A stretch of 41,462 nt of DNA, from the IMG/VR virus record IMGVR_UViG_3300025646_000101, positions 1 to 41,462 of that record; one strand, 5' to 3'. This DNA is from a virus. The number at the start of each line of letters is the position of its first letter. Position 1 is the stretch's first letter. The notes beneath the pieces are model-generated. The model searched no databases. It was not told the DNA's origin and saw only the letters and a list, made by a program, of their open reading frames with translations. A program made the translations under genes and the position numbers. Positions 14,110-20,813 of this stretch are shown piece by piece.

Positions 14110-15174
14110 TTACTTGTCGTTTAATTTAACAAGATACTCTGCTGTTACACCATGATTAGGTTTAGCGAATAGTAACCATTGACATGGTCTACCCATTGAC
14201 GCTAATTGTTCTAATGCATAAGTGTTATAGCTTTCAGTACTTCCATTAACCCAAACTCTTATGTCATTAACATACATTGTTGTAGGTGTATGAAAGTGTC
14301 CAGCAACTGCGTAATCAAAGTCTGGCATTAAGCCTCTTGATGCTAATGCTTTCCAACCTAGTAGTTTTTTACCAAATCCATACCATGGGAAACCACCATG
14401 TCCTCTAACATTATCACCATGCCATACAAAGAACTTACATCCTTTGCCAATATCAGCAATATCAAACCAATGATTATCGCCCTCAGAATCTGGAATAGTA
14501 AATGAAATTCGTTTATCTTTTTCATATATCATATCCATTATTTTGCCTAGCATTCTGTCTGCATTAGAGTCTGGATGATAATCTTTTCTAGCACGTCCAC
14601 CTAGTGAACCGTGATTACCTATTACCCAGTGTACTTCTACTTCCACAAAGTTAGCTAGTAATATGTCAAAGAATTGTGTCAATATTCTAGGTCCATCAAT
14701 TGTTACTTGGTTATATAACGAAGCATCAATTAAATGATGTTGACCTGGGAATATAAGTTCACCTTCAACTATATCTCCAGCTGCTAGGACTACACACTTA
14801 TTAACTGGATGTGCATATCTTTGAACATTTGTCAATTCAACTATTTTATTTGCATATTCAATGACACGTTTTTCAGCTACTTTTGTGTTATAATCTGGCG
14901 TTACTTTTGCTAATTGAACATCAGATAATATTGCTACTGCTACTTCTTCGTTTTTATTTGCTTTGTGTATTGTTGGTTTAGGAATAATTGGTTTATCCCA
15001 TGTACGAAGATTTGTAGATACAGCATCATAAACTGCATTTATCATATCAGCTTTTTTATTTTTAGCTTTCTCTAATAATTTAAGAAGTTTAAGATTATCT
15101 GCTTTTAGTTCTTGTATCTTAATAGACTCAGCCTCAGCTAATAACTTTTCTATTTCGTTATTATTCTTGGGCAT
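14110..15174 (-). CDS. Calcineurin-like metallophosphoesterase
   Basis: 354 residues. The N-terminal ~45 residues form a Leu/Lys-rich coiled coil. The phosphoesterase core follows in order: LSDVQ (Asp85), GDIVEG (Asp134), GNHG (Asn187, His188), WHGDN (His252) and GHFHT (His293, His295). These are the two-metal ligands of the Mre11/calcineurin superfamily; the first motif has Gln where His is usual, so one metal site may differ. Substrate could be DNA ends or a nucleotide/phosphoprotein. It overlaps the HTH gene upstream by 14 bases, implying joint action, perhaps sequence-directed nuclease activity. That last point is inference. Confidence 0.8.
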   Translation of the reverse strand: MPKNNNEIEKLLAEAESIKIQELKADNLKLLKLLEKAKNKKADMINAVYDAVSTNLRTWDKPIIPKPTIHKANKNEEVAVAILSDVQLAKVTPDYNTKVAEKRVIEYANKIVELTNVQRYAHPVNKCVVLAAGDIVEGELIFPGQHHLIDASLYNQVTIDGPRILTQFFDILLANFVEVEVHWVIGNHGSLGGRARKDYHPDSNADRMLGKIMDMIYEKDKRISFTIPDSEGDNHWFDIADIGKGCKFFVWHGDNVRGHGGFPWYGFGKKLLGWKALASRGLMPDFDYAVAGHFHTPTTMYVNDIRVWVNGSTESYNTYALEQLASMGRPCQWLLFAKPNHGVTAEYLVKLNDK

Positions 15175-15409
15175 TATCTACTAAGTTTTGAAAGTGATTG
15201 CGAATTGCACTTTCACTTATTTTGATACCATAATGTTCTTTAAGCAATCTGCTTACAACAAATGGTTTAATTGGTCTACCAGATAGAACTCTTGATTCTA
15301 TACCATCCCAAAATGGTTTGGCTTCATCAGTTATTCTTTCTGATATACGATTAACTTTTCCTGTTTCTGCTTCAGTCAACAGTTGTTCAATATCTATCAT
15401 AGGTTTCAT
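15161..15409 (-). CDS. Small HTH-like protein paired with the phosphoesterase
   Basis: 82 residues, AAAGGAATTATA before the ATG at 15409. The C-terminal half (KPFVVSRLLKEHYGIKISESAIRNHFQNLV) has the shape of a helix-turn-helix with the recognition helix ESAIRNHF; the N-terminal half is acidic and helical. Its end overlaps the phosphoesterase start. It may guide the phosphoesterase to DNA or regulate the operon. Confidence 0.6.
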   Translation of the reverse strand: MKPMIDIEQLLTEAETGKVNRISERITDEAKPFWDGIESRVLSGRPIKPFVVSRLLKEHYGIKISESAIRNHFQNLVDNAQE

Positions 15410-15750
15410 TATAATTCCTTTCTGTTTTAATACAAGTTTTTAAATTAATAATTAATTATGTGTGCTGCCTAGCACGGTACTCACACGCTTTTCATCTTCG
15501 CATCACATCGCATTAAATTTGTTAAATATTGATTTGCTAAAACAAGGTGATGCTTGATAAACGCTTTGTTCGTAACCATGCCCGGCATGCACAAATTAGG
15601 TGTAGTGGTGTTAACTATAGGATTGTTGTTGACATGACTAGAAAACCCTTGTTCGTAATTCTCTTACGACTCTATTCCACTACGTGAACATAGCTTAACT
15701 TGTGGAAAGGAGGTCACAAGCACCATTGCTGGTTTACTATGTTCCCTACA
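15410..15750 (-). ncRNA. 341-bp gene-free stretch with several hairpins (putative structured RNA)
   Basis: No ORF of useful length on either strand. In the sense of the flanking - strand genes the transcript can form stems at 15699-15720 (CTTGTG/CACAAG), around 15577-15589 (CATGCC/GGCATG) and at 15462-15475 (GTGCT/AGCAC), and TTACGAACAA occurs twice. The loop at 15699-15720 carries ACCUCCUUUC, the anti-Shine-Dalgarno sequence of 16S rRNA. Could be an operon leader, a processed small RNA, or a spacer with an origin; I cannot tell which. Confidence 0.5.
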
Positions 15751-17274
15751 CTATACCATATTAAGTTTTATAGCATGTTCCTTTACTTCATCTATATCTT
15801 TTAGATTAATAATTTTATTACTTGTACAAATTTGCAGTACATCACGCATTAAATTCATACCACTAGAATTTTTACCATGAATACCAAATACATGCATATC
15901 TGATACCCATATTCTTCTAGGTGGTTGTGATGCTAGCCATTCTAACGCTGGACCATCTATGACATTACCACGACCTTTATGCTTGTATAAATAATTTTGA
16001 TTTACACGCATACCATTTTTCGCAATAACTCGTAAGTCACCTGTATTGTAGCTGCCATTGTACATAGCAATATTAACTGCTGGTAGCAACTGCATAATTT
16101 CTAATAAATCATTTGCACTAAAGTTCATAGAACCTGATGCATCTATCAATATAGTTCCACCTAATACATGCTGTTTTTGTTTAAATATCTTTTTGTCAAT
16201 ACAATAACGATTTATGTATTTAGGATTGTAACCAAAATCAGCTGGTCTATATTGTCTACCATTTTTTAGTCTTGCTTGTAAATTATCAGTTAATGGTGGT
16301 TTATGAATAGTCATTGTTCCCCATTTACCAATACCAGAACTAGAATTATATTGCATTTCTTCTATCAAAGATTTACGCATACGTTCTTCTAGGTCTTTAA
16401 CAGTGTCACCAACACCAGATTTAGCATCTTGATTATTAGAATTTTCTCCTGATTCTTCAAGATTGTCTTGACTTGGTTGTTGATAAATACTTTCTTCTGG
16501 TTTATCCATAAAAGTATCTAGTACTAAAGATAATTCTTCAGCAATTTTTTGTACTTTACGATAGCTAATACTAGTAGAATTATTATGTCTAACTTTTATT
16601 AATTTACTATAAAAGTGATACATTTGATTATGTGCAAATTCTAATTCCGCTTGTCTTATTTGACTGACATTCGGCTCTGTTCTGAATTTAGCCATAATTT
16701 CTTTTAATGCAATAAATTCACTAGACCATTTATGATAACTTTCATATTGGGCTCTACGATATTTATCTTTTTTATAAAAACCGTTTGATGCCTCATATGG
16801 ATTAACATATTTATGGTCTTCATCTATTTCATTTGTTTTCCACATACAAGCTAAACCGTAAAGTATTATTTCTGCTATAGAACCTTTTTCTATAAGTTGT
16901 ATCAATTTCATCCTAAACATTTCTAAACACATAGTTGGTTCATTTATGCCTAGATTATTAATATACATTAAATAATTGACACGTATTTCTTCTAGAACTT
17001 CTACAGCTTCTTTACGTGTTTGTGGTGATAATTTGCCCATGGTTTTTGGTGACCATTTAACATGACCTAATTCGTGTCTACGAACCATACGACCATGATT
17101 ACAACCACAATATTCACATTCTCTATCCAAAGGAACAGTCATTTGATAATTCAAATTATCTGTACAAGCACCTTGACCATTTAATGTTTCTCTAACTTGC
17201 CATTCTGTACCTGTAATTATTTCTGGATAGGGATATGGTTTATTCTGCATCGACTTTAGATAACTGTATTGCAT
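15751..17274 (-). CDS. VWA-domain protein with HExxH metallopeptidase-like N-terminus
   Basis: 507 residues from ATG 17274; a later ATG at 17250 (11-base overlap with the ATPase gene) is equally possible. The N-terminal part has CEYCGC (53-58) and RRHELGHVKW with HExxH at 67-71 plus VLEEIRVN (95-100) as a possible third ligand, followed by a long helical region. Residues ~260-300 are Gln/Asn/Ser-rich linker. A von Willebrand A domain begins at ~370 with the MIDAS motif DASGS (378-382). This matches the metallopeptidase-like/VWA proteins (DUF2201 style, CobT-like) that act with MoxR ATPases, and the ATPase is encoded directly upstream. The pair probably remodels or inserts metal into a target complex; the target is unknown. 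Confidence 0.8.
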   Translation of the reverse strand: MQYSYLKSMQNKPYPYPEIITGTEWQVRETLNGQGACTDNLNYQMTVPLDRECEYCGCNHGRMVRRHELGHVKWSPKTMGKLSPQTRKEAVEVLEEIRVNYLMYINNLGINEPTMCLEMFRMKLIQLIEKGSIAEIILYGLACMWKTNEIDEDHKYVNPYEASNGFYKKDKYRRAQYESYHKWSSEFIALKEIMAKFRTEPNVSQIRQAELEFAHNQMYHFYSKLIKVRHNNSTSISYRKVQKIAEELSLVLDTFMDKPEESIYQQPSQDNLEESGENSNNQDAKSGVGDTVKDLEERMRKSLIEEMQYNSSSGIGKWGTMTIHKPPLTDNLQARLKNGRQYRPADFGYNPKYINRYCIDKKIFKQKQHVLGGTILIDASGSMNFSANDLLEIMQLLPAVNIAMYNGSYNTGDLRVIAKNGMRVNQNYLYKHKGRGNVIDGPALEWLASQPPRRIWVSDMHVFGIHGKNSSGMNLMRDVLQICTSNKIINLKDIDEVKEHAIKLNMV

Positions 17275-17965
17275 CAATTAATTCTTCGGCTTTATCACCA
17301 AATACTAATTTAGCTGCAGTTTCTATATCAAAATCATTCTTTTGTAAATCAAAGAATTCTTTCCATGAACGAACAGAAACACGAGATTCTGGGTCATCAA
17401 CAATAGATGTATCATTGATAGCCTTATGCCATTCATCTGGAAATTTTGCCATAGCTTTAGGATGTATCTTGTTAATATATATTTTAACTGGGAATCTATC
17501 CTTTAATGCTAATGGCAATGATTCTGGCGGACTGTTAGTTGTAGCTACAACTTGAAAACCTGGTTCTGGTTTAACAGTTTCCTTTGTATCGTTATTGATT
17601 GTTAATTGTGCTATTTCTTGGTCATCAAGAATAGCGTGAAGAAATGTCATTGCATCTGGTGATGCATGGTCTATCTCATTAATAACAAGACGACCGCCAT
17701 TTCTCCATGACTGTATTGCAATACCGTCATGCCATTCGAATGTACCGCTACTACTTGGCTTATAAAAGCCTTCTAAGTTAGCAGAAGCAGTATCTTCTGT
17801 CATAGTTACAGAAAACACATTAGGTTCTCCGTTTATATTTAATGGTGCATTTGTTTTAATTGCACTATATGATTTACCTGTACCTGGTGGTCCGTATAAT
17901 AAAATACGTCTTGATTTACCAAGTACAGCATTTACTAATTTCCAGCAGTCTGCTGTATTTTCCAT
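17240..17965 (-). CDS. MoxR-type AAA+ ATPase
   Basis: 241 residues. Walker A GPPGTGKS (25-32), Walker B RLVINEID (92-99, with Asn in place of the usual first Asp), sensor 1 ATTN (141-144) and an arginine-finger-like DRFPV (156-160) identify a MoxR/CbbQ-class AAA+ ATPase. The short C-terminal lid is present (SVRSWKEFFDLQ). MoxR proteins work as hexamers with VWA partners to remodel or activate protein complexes (RavA/ViaA, CbbQ/CbbO, NorQ/NorD). The VWA gene overlaps this one's 3' end, giving strong context support. AGAAAGGAAA precedes the start. Confidence 0.88.
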   Translation of the reverse strand: MENTADCWKLVNAVLGKSRRILLYGPPGTGKSYSAIKTNAPLNINGEPNVFSVTMTEDTASANLEGFYKPSSSGTFEWHDGIAIQSWRNGGRLVINEIDHASPDAMTFLHAILDDQEIAQLTINNDTKETVKPEPGFQVVATTNSPPESLPLALKDRFPVKIYINKIHPKAMAKFPDEWHKAINDTSIVDDPESRVSVRSWKEFFDLQKNDFDIETAAKLVFGDKAEELIDAIQLSKVDAE

Positions 17966-17980
17966 AGTATTTCCTTTCTA

Positions 17981-18289
17981 TTATTCTTCTTCATCAGAAG
18001 ATTTTTGAATAAAGCGACAATAAATGTCAACTTTACCTTCGTTGTTTTTTCTTTGTTGTATCTCAAACTTACCTTTATCTTTAAGATGAGATATATTTGC
18101 TTGTGTCATAGACTCTATATTTGCCTTGACACCGCTAATCCACTTATCACGAGTACCAATATTAAACCATTGGCCTGGCATAGATAACAAGACTTTAACC
18201 TTAACATCTGTCAATAATGTAGGTTTTTTACCTGTTCTATTACCAAATGGTGTTGGTGGATTTTCTAATTTCATATCTTCTGGAAACAT
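17981..18289 (-). CDS. Unknown protein upstream of the MoxR ATPase
   Basis: 102 residues. Start in a TAATG overlap with GGGGG upstream. The N-terminus is Pro/Gly/Lys-rich (NPPTPFGNRTGKKP), the rest beta/helical (VKVKVLLSMPGQWFNIG, KDKGKFEIQQRKN). It ends SDEEE, an encoded ribosome-binding site with no start overlapping it; the ATPase start follows 15 bases later with its own site. Conserved placement suggests it may belong to the MoxR/VWA unit, perhaps as a substrate or adaptor. Confidence 0.6.
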   Translation of the reverse strand: MFPEDMKLENPPTPFGNRTGKKPTLLTDVKVKVLLSMPGQWFNIGTRDKWISGVKANIESMTQANISHLKDKGKFEIQQRKNNEGKVDIYCRFIQKSSDEEE

Positions 18290-18741
18290 TATTCCCCCTG
18301 TTCCTCTAGATATGTTTTAATGTCATTAATCATATTTTCATTAACTTCTTCACGATATTGATAAATAGATTGTTCTGTAAGTCTAAATAATTCATTTTTA
18401 TTACCTTTAACATAACATTGAACACTTGTAGGATTATCTAACATAAAATCTTTTAGATAATCTTTTATATCTACTTCTGAATGATTTTCTGTAATATGTT
18501 CTGCATTTTCTTTTGAAAAACCATAAAAGCTTAACGCTTTTTCAGTCATTAATATTTCATATGCAGTATTAATTGCAGTTATATTTGAAACAGCTTTGAC
18601 TTCAATTGAAAACAACAAATTAATAGAATCTGTTGAATCTATATCTTGGTTTTCATCAAAATCATTTATAAAAGCAAATTCAACTACATAATTTTGTTGT
18701 GGTCTAGATTTTGCAATTATATTTGTACCATTTATTTTCAT
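18289..18741 (-). CDS. Unknown acidic early protein, first gene of the MoxR operon
   Basis: 150 residues from the ATG at 18741, chosen because AAAGGAGAATA lies just upstream; an in-frame ATG at 18786 would place the start within a leader hairpin. Acidic and Asn-rich with mixed strands and helices (VVEFAFINDFDENQDID, LLFSIEVKAVSNITAINTAY, a repeated ENAEHITENHSEVD-type acidic stretch). No motif recognised. It leads the operon 18289-17981-17240-15751. Confidence 0.6.
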   Translation of the reverse strand: MKINGTNIIAKSRPQQNYVVEFAFINDFDENQDIDSTDSINLLFSIEVKAVSNITAINTAYEILMTEKALSFYGFSKENAEHITENHSEVDIKDYLKDFMLDNPTSVQCYVKGNKNELFRLTEQSIYQYREEVNENMINDIKTYLEEQGE

Positions 18742-18758
18742 TATTCTCCTTTCATATA

Positions 18759-18786
18759 GTGTCGTGGCGTACATAGGTAACGACAC
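18759..18786 (-). promoter_or_regulatory. Leader hairpin before the MoxR operon
   Basis: Seven-pair stem (GTGTCGT with ACGACAC) around a loop reading UUACCUAUGUACG on the transcript, close to the loop at 13873. It ends about ten bases before the AAAGGAG site of the gene at 18741. Confidence 0.6.
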
Positions 18787-19028
18787 GACACATATACTTT
18801 TATTTTTTACTTTTGAGTGCTATATAAATAGCTTGTAACACATAGTTAGCGAACCAAACAGGAATTACATTGTTTATATGGTTGTTTTAATCTCTAGTGC
18901 TAGGCTAGAGTTTCCTACCTTATGCGTTCCTATGTGCTACAAGCTACCTACATACTTTGGTCTAACGGCTAGCAAGGGAAAGGTATGAATGACCTTATAA
19001 ACTAGCAGTATGTTGATAGCTTTGATGT
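18787..19028 (-). ncRNA. Folded leader or small RNA with a 17-bp closing stem
   Basis: A gene-free stretch. In the sense of the flanking genes, 18930-18946 pairs with 18829-18845 over 17 positions with a single G-U wobble. Inside lies a perfect six-pair hairpin (18892-18910, CTCTAG/CTAGAG). On the 5' side GCTAG/CTAGC and a nested AAGGT/ACCTT form another stem. Multi-branched folding of this kind suggests a riboswitch-like leader or a processed RNA. No ligand class recognised. Confidence 0.5.
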
Positions 19029-19250
19029 TTATTTAATTGTATCAGCTAAATCACTATATTGATAAATACTATATACACTATGCTCATGTGATAATATTTT
19101 TATATTTTCATTATTATCTGCTAGTTGAACTAAATCATCAATAGTTTTCATTGCTTCATCTGGTGTCATATCTGATGGCACTTGAAAATGTACAGTAATT
19201 TCATTAACATTTTCTTTAATACTTGTATCTACAAATATATACATACTCAT
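19029..19250 (-). CDS. Small early protein, possible ferredoxin-like fold
   Basis: 73 residues, AAAAGGAGATGAAGT before the ATG at 19250, which overlaps the previous stop by ATGA. Alternating strand/helix pattern (MYIFVDTSIKENVNEITVHF, DEAMKTIDDLVQLADN, NIKILSHEHSVYSI) suggests a small alpha/beta fold shared in style with the next two genes. No function known. Confidence 0.6.
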   Translation of the reverse strand: MSMYIFVDTSIKENVNEITVHFQVPSDMTPDEAMKTIDDLVQLADNNENIKILSHEHSVYSIYQYSDLADTIK

Positions 19251-19402
19251 ACTTCATCTCCTTTTCTAATTGACATACCAGTAATACTGATATTATTTGG
19301 TATAATTACAAGTTTTTCATCAGCTAATTCAAAAGCTTTTTCTTCTGAATCAGCAACAACTGAAAACTCTACATTAGCTGTAATTTCATATCTATTTAAC
19401 AT
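19247..19402 (-). CDS. Small alpha/beta early protein
   Basis: 51 residues between two overlapping genes: ATG at 19402 in TAATG, stop overlapping the next ATG. Pattern YEITANVEFSVVADSEEKAF is typical of small phage proteins with one strand-helix-strand unit. The overlaps at both ends and the strong site in the preceding EEE codons support it. Confidence 0.6.
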   Translation of the reverse strand: MLNRYEITANVEFSVVADSEEKAFELADEKLVIIPNNISITGMSIRKGDEV

Positions 19403-19515
19403 TATTCTTCCTCCATTTCACTTATCCAATCTTTTATATACATATTTTCAACAACGCTAACAGCGTCATCCCAATCTTCAGCATCAAATCTGACAAGTAT
19501 TTTATAAGTTGGCAT
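19402..19515 (-). CDS. 37-residue early protein
   Basis: ATG at 19515 in a TAATG overlap, ribosome-binding site GGAGGAA supplied by the preceding gene's MEEE tail, and its own end is again MEEE. Sequence MPTYKILVRFDAEDWDDA then an amphipathic helix; same strand-helix style as its neighbours. Unknown role. Confidence 0.6.
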   Translation of the reverse strand: MPTYKILVRFDAEDWDDAVSVVENMYIKDWISEMEEE

Positions 19516-19694
19516 TATTCTTCCTCCATAGGTTGTTGTTTAATTTGTTGTATAGCAACTAACCAAATAGCTTGTTGTTCTGGTGTCATAATTTTAAAAG
19601 CTGCATCATTTTGTTTACGCAAAACATCTATAACTTTTAATAATTGTGTAATACTTTTACTTAAACTTTTTGCTAATTTTAAATTAACACTCAT
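19515..19694 (-). CDS. Small helical early protein, paralogue A
   Basis: 59 residues, TAATG-coupled at both ends and ending MEEE. The helical core LLKVIDVLRKQNDAAFKIMT with PEQQAIWLVAIQQI aligns with the next gene (VLRRQIDVAFELLTPEQQAYFLTAI), so the two are tandem duplicates. Possibly a small regulator or host-takeover factor; no motif shows it. Confidence 0.6.
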   Translation of the reverse strand: MSVNLKLAKSLSKSITQLLKVIDVLRKQNDAAFKIMTPEQQAIWLVAIQQIKQQPMEEE

Positions 19695-19843
19695 TATTCT
19701 TCCTCCATATATGGTTCGCCAATAGTTTTAATAGCAGTTAAAAAATATGCCTGTTGTTCAGGTGTTAATAATTCAAATGCTACATCTATTTGTCTGCGTA
19801 ATACATTTATAATTGCTACTAGTTTTTTAACGTCTGTAATCAT
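19694..19843 (-). CDS. Small helical early protein, paralogue B
   Basis: 49 residues, ATG at 19843 in TAATG with the preceding EEE tail as ribosome-binding site; ends MEEE. Shares the VLR.Q.D.AF..LTPEQQA motif with paralogue A and lacks A's N-terminal ten residues. Function unknown. Confidence 0.6.
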   Translation of the reverse strand: MITDVKKLVAIINVLRRQIDVAFELLTPEQQAYFLTAIKTIGEPYMEEE

Positions 19844-20190
19844 TATTCTTCCTCATTAAATAAAATATTTTTCCATTGTTCTTTTGTAATACCAGTCATT
19901 GCTAGTTTTAAAGCAGAAAATGTTTTCATTAAATCATCAAAGAAAATATCATTAACTGTTTGTTCTCCTTTTTCATCAGTATGAAATGTAATGTCAAACA
20001 TATCTCCCCATGTGTGATGTACTGTAACTGTCATAATTTTTTTATTGTAATTAGGAAATTTAATTTTTAAACCACCTCTTGATTTATCGCTTTCCTTAAT
20101 TTCAATTACCTCATCACATTTGGATAAGTCAAAATTAACTTCTTCTGCATAAGCTTTGATAGCGTCTGCACTATCTGTATATTGTCGCAT
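19843..20190 (-). CDS. Unknown early protein
   Basis: 115 residues, start in a TAATG overlap at 20190, ending NEEE. Mixed alpha/beta: an N-terminal helix (DSADAIKAYAEEVNFDL), strands with RGGLKIKFPNYNKKIMTVTV and HHTWGDMFDITFHTDEKG, then a C-terminal helix MKTFSALKLAMTGIT. His-rich HHTWGD is notable but no metal site is clear. Member of the coupled micro-gene run. Confidence 0.6.
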   Translation of the reverse strand: MRQYTDSADAIKAYAEEVNFDLSKCDEVIEIKESDKSRGGLKIKFPNYNKKIMTVTVHHTWGDMFDITFHTDEKGEQTVNDIFFDDLMKTFSALKLAMTGITKEQWKNILFNEEE

Positions 20191-20384
20191 TATTCCTCCT
20201 CTTGATTTTTATAGTGTTTATTAATTTGATATTTAATTGCTTCATATTGCATTGCATTATGTTGACGAATTGTTTCTATAACTCTGTCATTGGTAGACCA
20301 ATTAAGAGTATCACGCAACATAAACAATATAATTGTACGTAATTGTTTTTTAGTTAATTGATTTAATTTTATTATTTCATCCAT
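20190..20384 (-). CDS. Small helical early protein
   Basis: 64 residues, AGAAAGGAAAATT before the ATG at 20384. Mostly helical and basic (LTKKQLRTIILFMLRDTL, RQHNAMQYEAIKYQINKH) and ends NQEEE, which is the ribosome-binding site for the next gene. Preceded by the hairpin at 20398. No family recognised. Confidence 0.6.
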   Translation of the reverse strand: MDEIIKLNQLTKKQLRTIILFMLRDTLNWSTNDRVIETIRQHNAMQYEAIKYQINKHYKNQEEE

Positions 20385-20397
20385 AATTTTCCTTTCT

Positions 20398-20429
20398 AGT
20401 TAGTGCCTACTATTCAGTAGACACTAACT
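20398..20429 (-). promoter_or_regulatory. Stable hairpin overlapping the end of the gene at 20410
   Basis: Fourteen-pair stem (13 Watson-Crick and one G-U) with a four-base loop. No U-run follows in the - sense; instead AGAAAGGAAAA and the next start follow. It may be an intercistronic processing or mRNA-stability element. Confidence 0.65.
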
Positions 20430-20634
20430 CTTGATTGTCAACAACTGATACAGATTTCTTAGCTTTGTAAGTTGGTGATTGTCTATGTAAATCACGTACT
20501 GCATCAATGTCAAGATACAATGGAATGGTTTTAAGTTCCCCATTTATGTATCTGCTTATCCAAGTTCTTTTATTCCATGGCACTGGTTTACCAGTAATAC
20601 CGCAGATAGGTAACTCGTATTGATTTTCTTCCAT
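20410..20634 (-). CDS. Small unknown early protein
   Basis: 74 residues from the ATG at 20634, chosen because GAAAGGAGTAATC precedes it; the longer in-frame start at 20718 lies inside the big hairpin. Sequence has ELPICGITGKPVPWNKRTW, a possible beta turn region with one Cys, then INGELKTIPLYLDIDAVRD. No domain recognised. Confidence 0.6.
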   Translation of the reverse strand: MEENQYELPICGITGKPVPWNKRTWISRYINGELKTIPLYLDIDAVRDLHRQSPTYKAKKSVSVVDNQELVSTE

Positions 20635-20658
20635 AACGATTACTCCTTTCGTTTTGCT

Positions 20659-20732
20659 GTATATACAGCTAGTAGCATACAAATTGTGAAAACTCGAACA
20701 CAAAAACAATTCATACACTACCAGCTATATAC
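20659..20732 (-). promoter_or_regulatory. Long leader hairpin (27-29-nt arms)
   Basis: Arms 20706-20732 and 20659-20687 pair along their length with one two-base bulge. On the - transcript all the mismatches of the DNA arms become G-U or U-G wobbles, which argues that RNA folding is what is conserved. The loop is ~18 nt. It lies between the 21-bp repeat and the AAAGGAG site of the gene at 20634. Confidence 0.65.
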
Positions 20733-20733
20733 A

Positions 20734-20754
20734 CTTATCAAGTGTTTGTTAATA
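20734..20754 (-). promoter_or_regulatory. 21-bp repeat, candidate phage early promoter or operator
   Basis: Twenty of 21 bases match 21872-21892. On the - strand it reads TATTAACAAACACTTGATAAG. Both copies lie just after a terminator and just before a leader hairpin. TTAACA spaced 17 bases from TATAGC could be a promoter. CACTTGATAAGTG is a dyad that could instead bind a regulator. Confidence 0.5.
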
Positions 20755-20761
20755 ATCAACT

Positions 20762-20802
20762 AAAAAAATGGAAAGTGCTGTGCAAAAGCAACAGCACTCT
20801 CC
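20762..20802 (-). terminator. Rho-independent terminator after the gene at 20814
   Basis: On the - strand a 12-pair stem (GGAGAGTGCTGT with ACAGCACTTTCC) closes a nine-base loop and is followed two bases later by seven Ts. Confidence 0.85.
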
Positions 20803-20813
20803 AAAGGAATATA

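Noticed and set aside
15410-15750. tRNA or tmRNA in the gene-free stretch
   Set aside because: No T-loop GTTCRANYC consensus, no cloverleaf of correct spacing, no CCA end.
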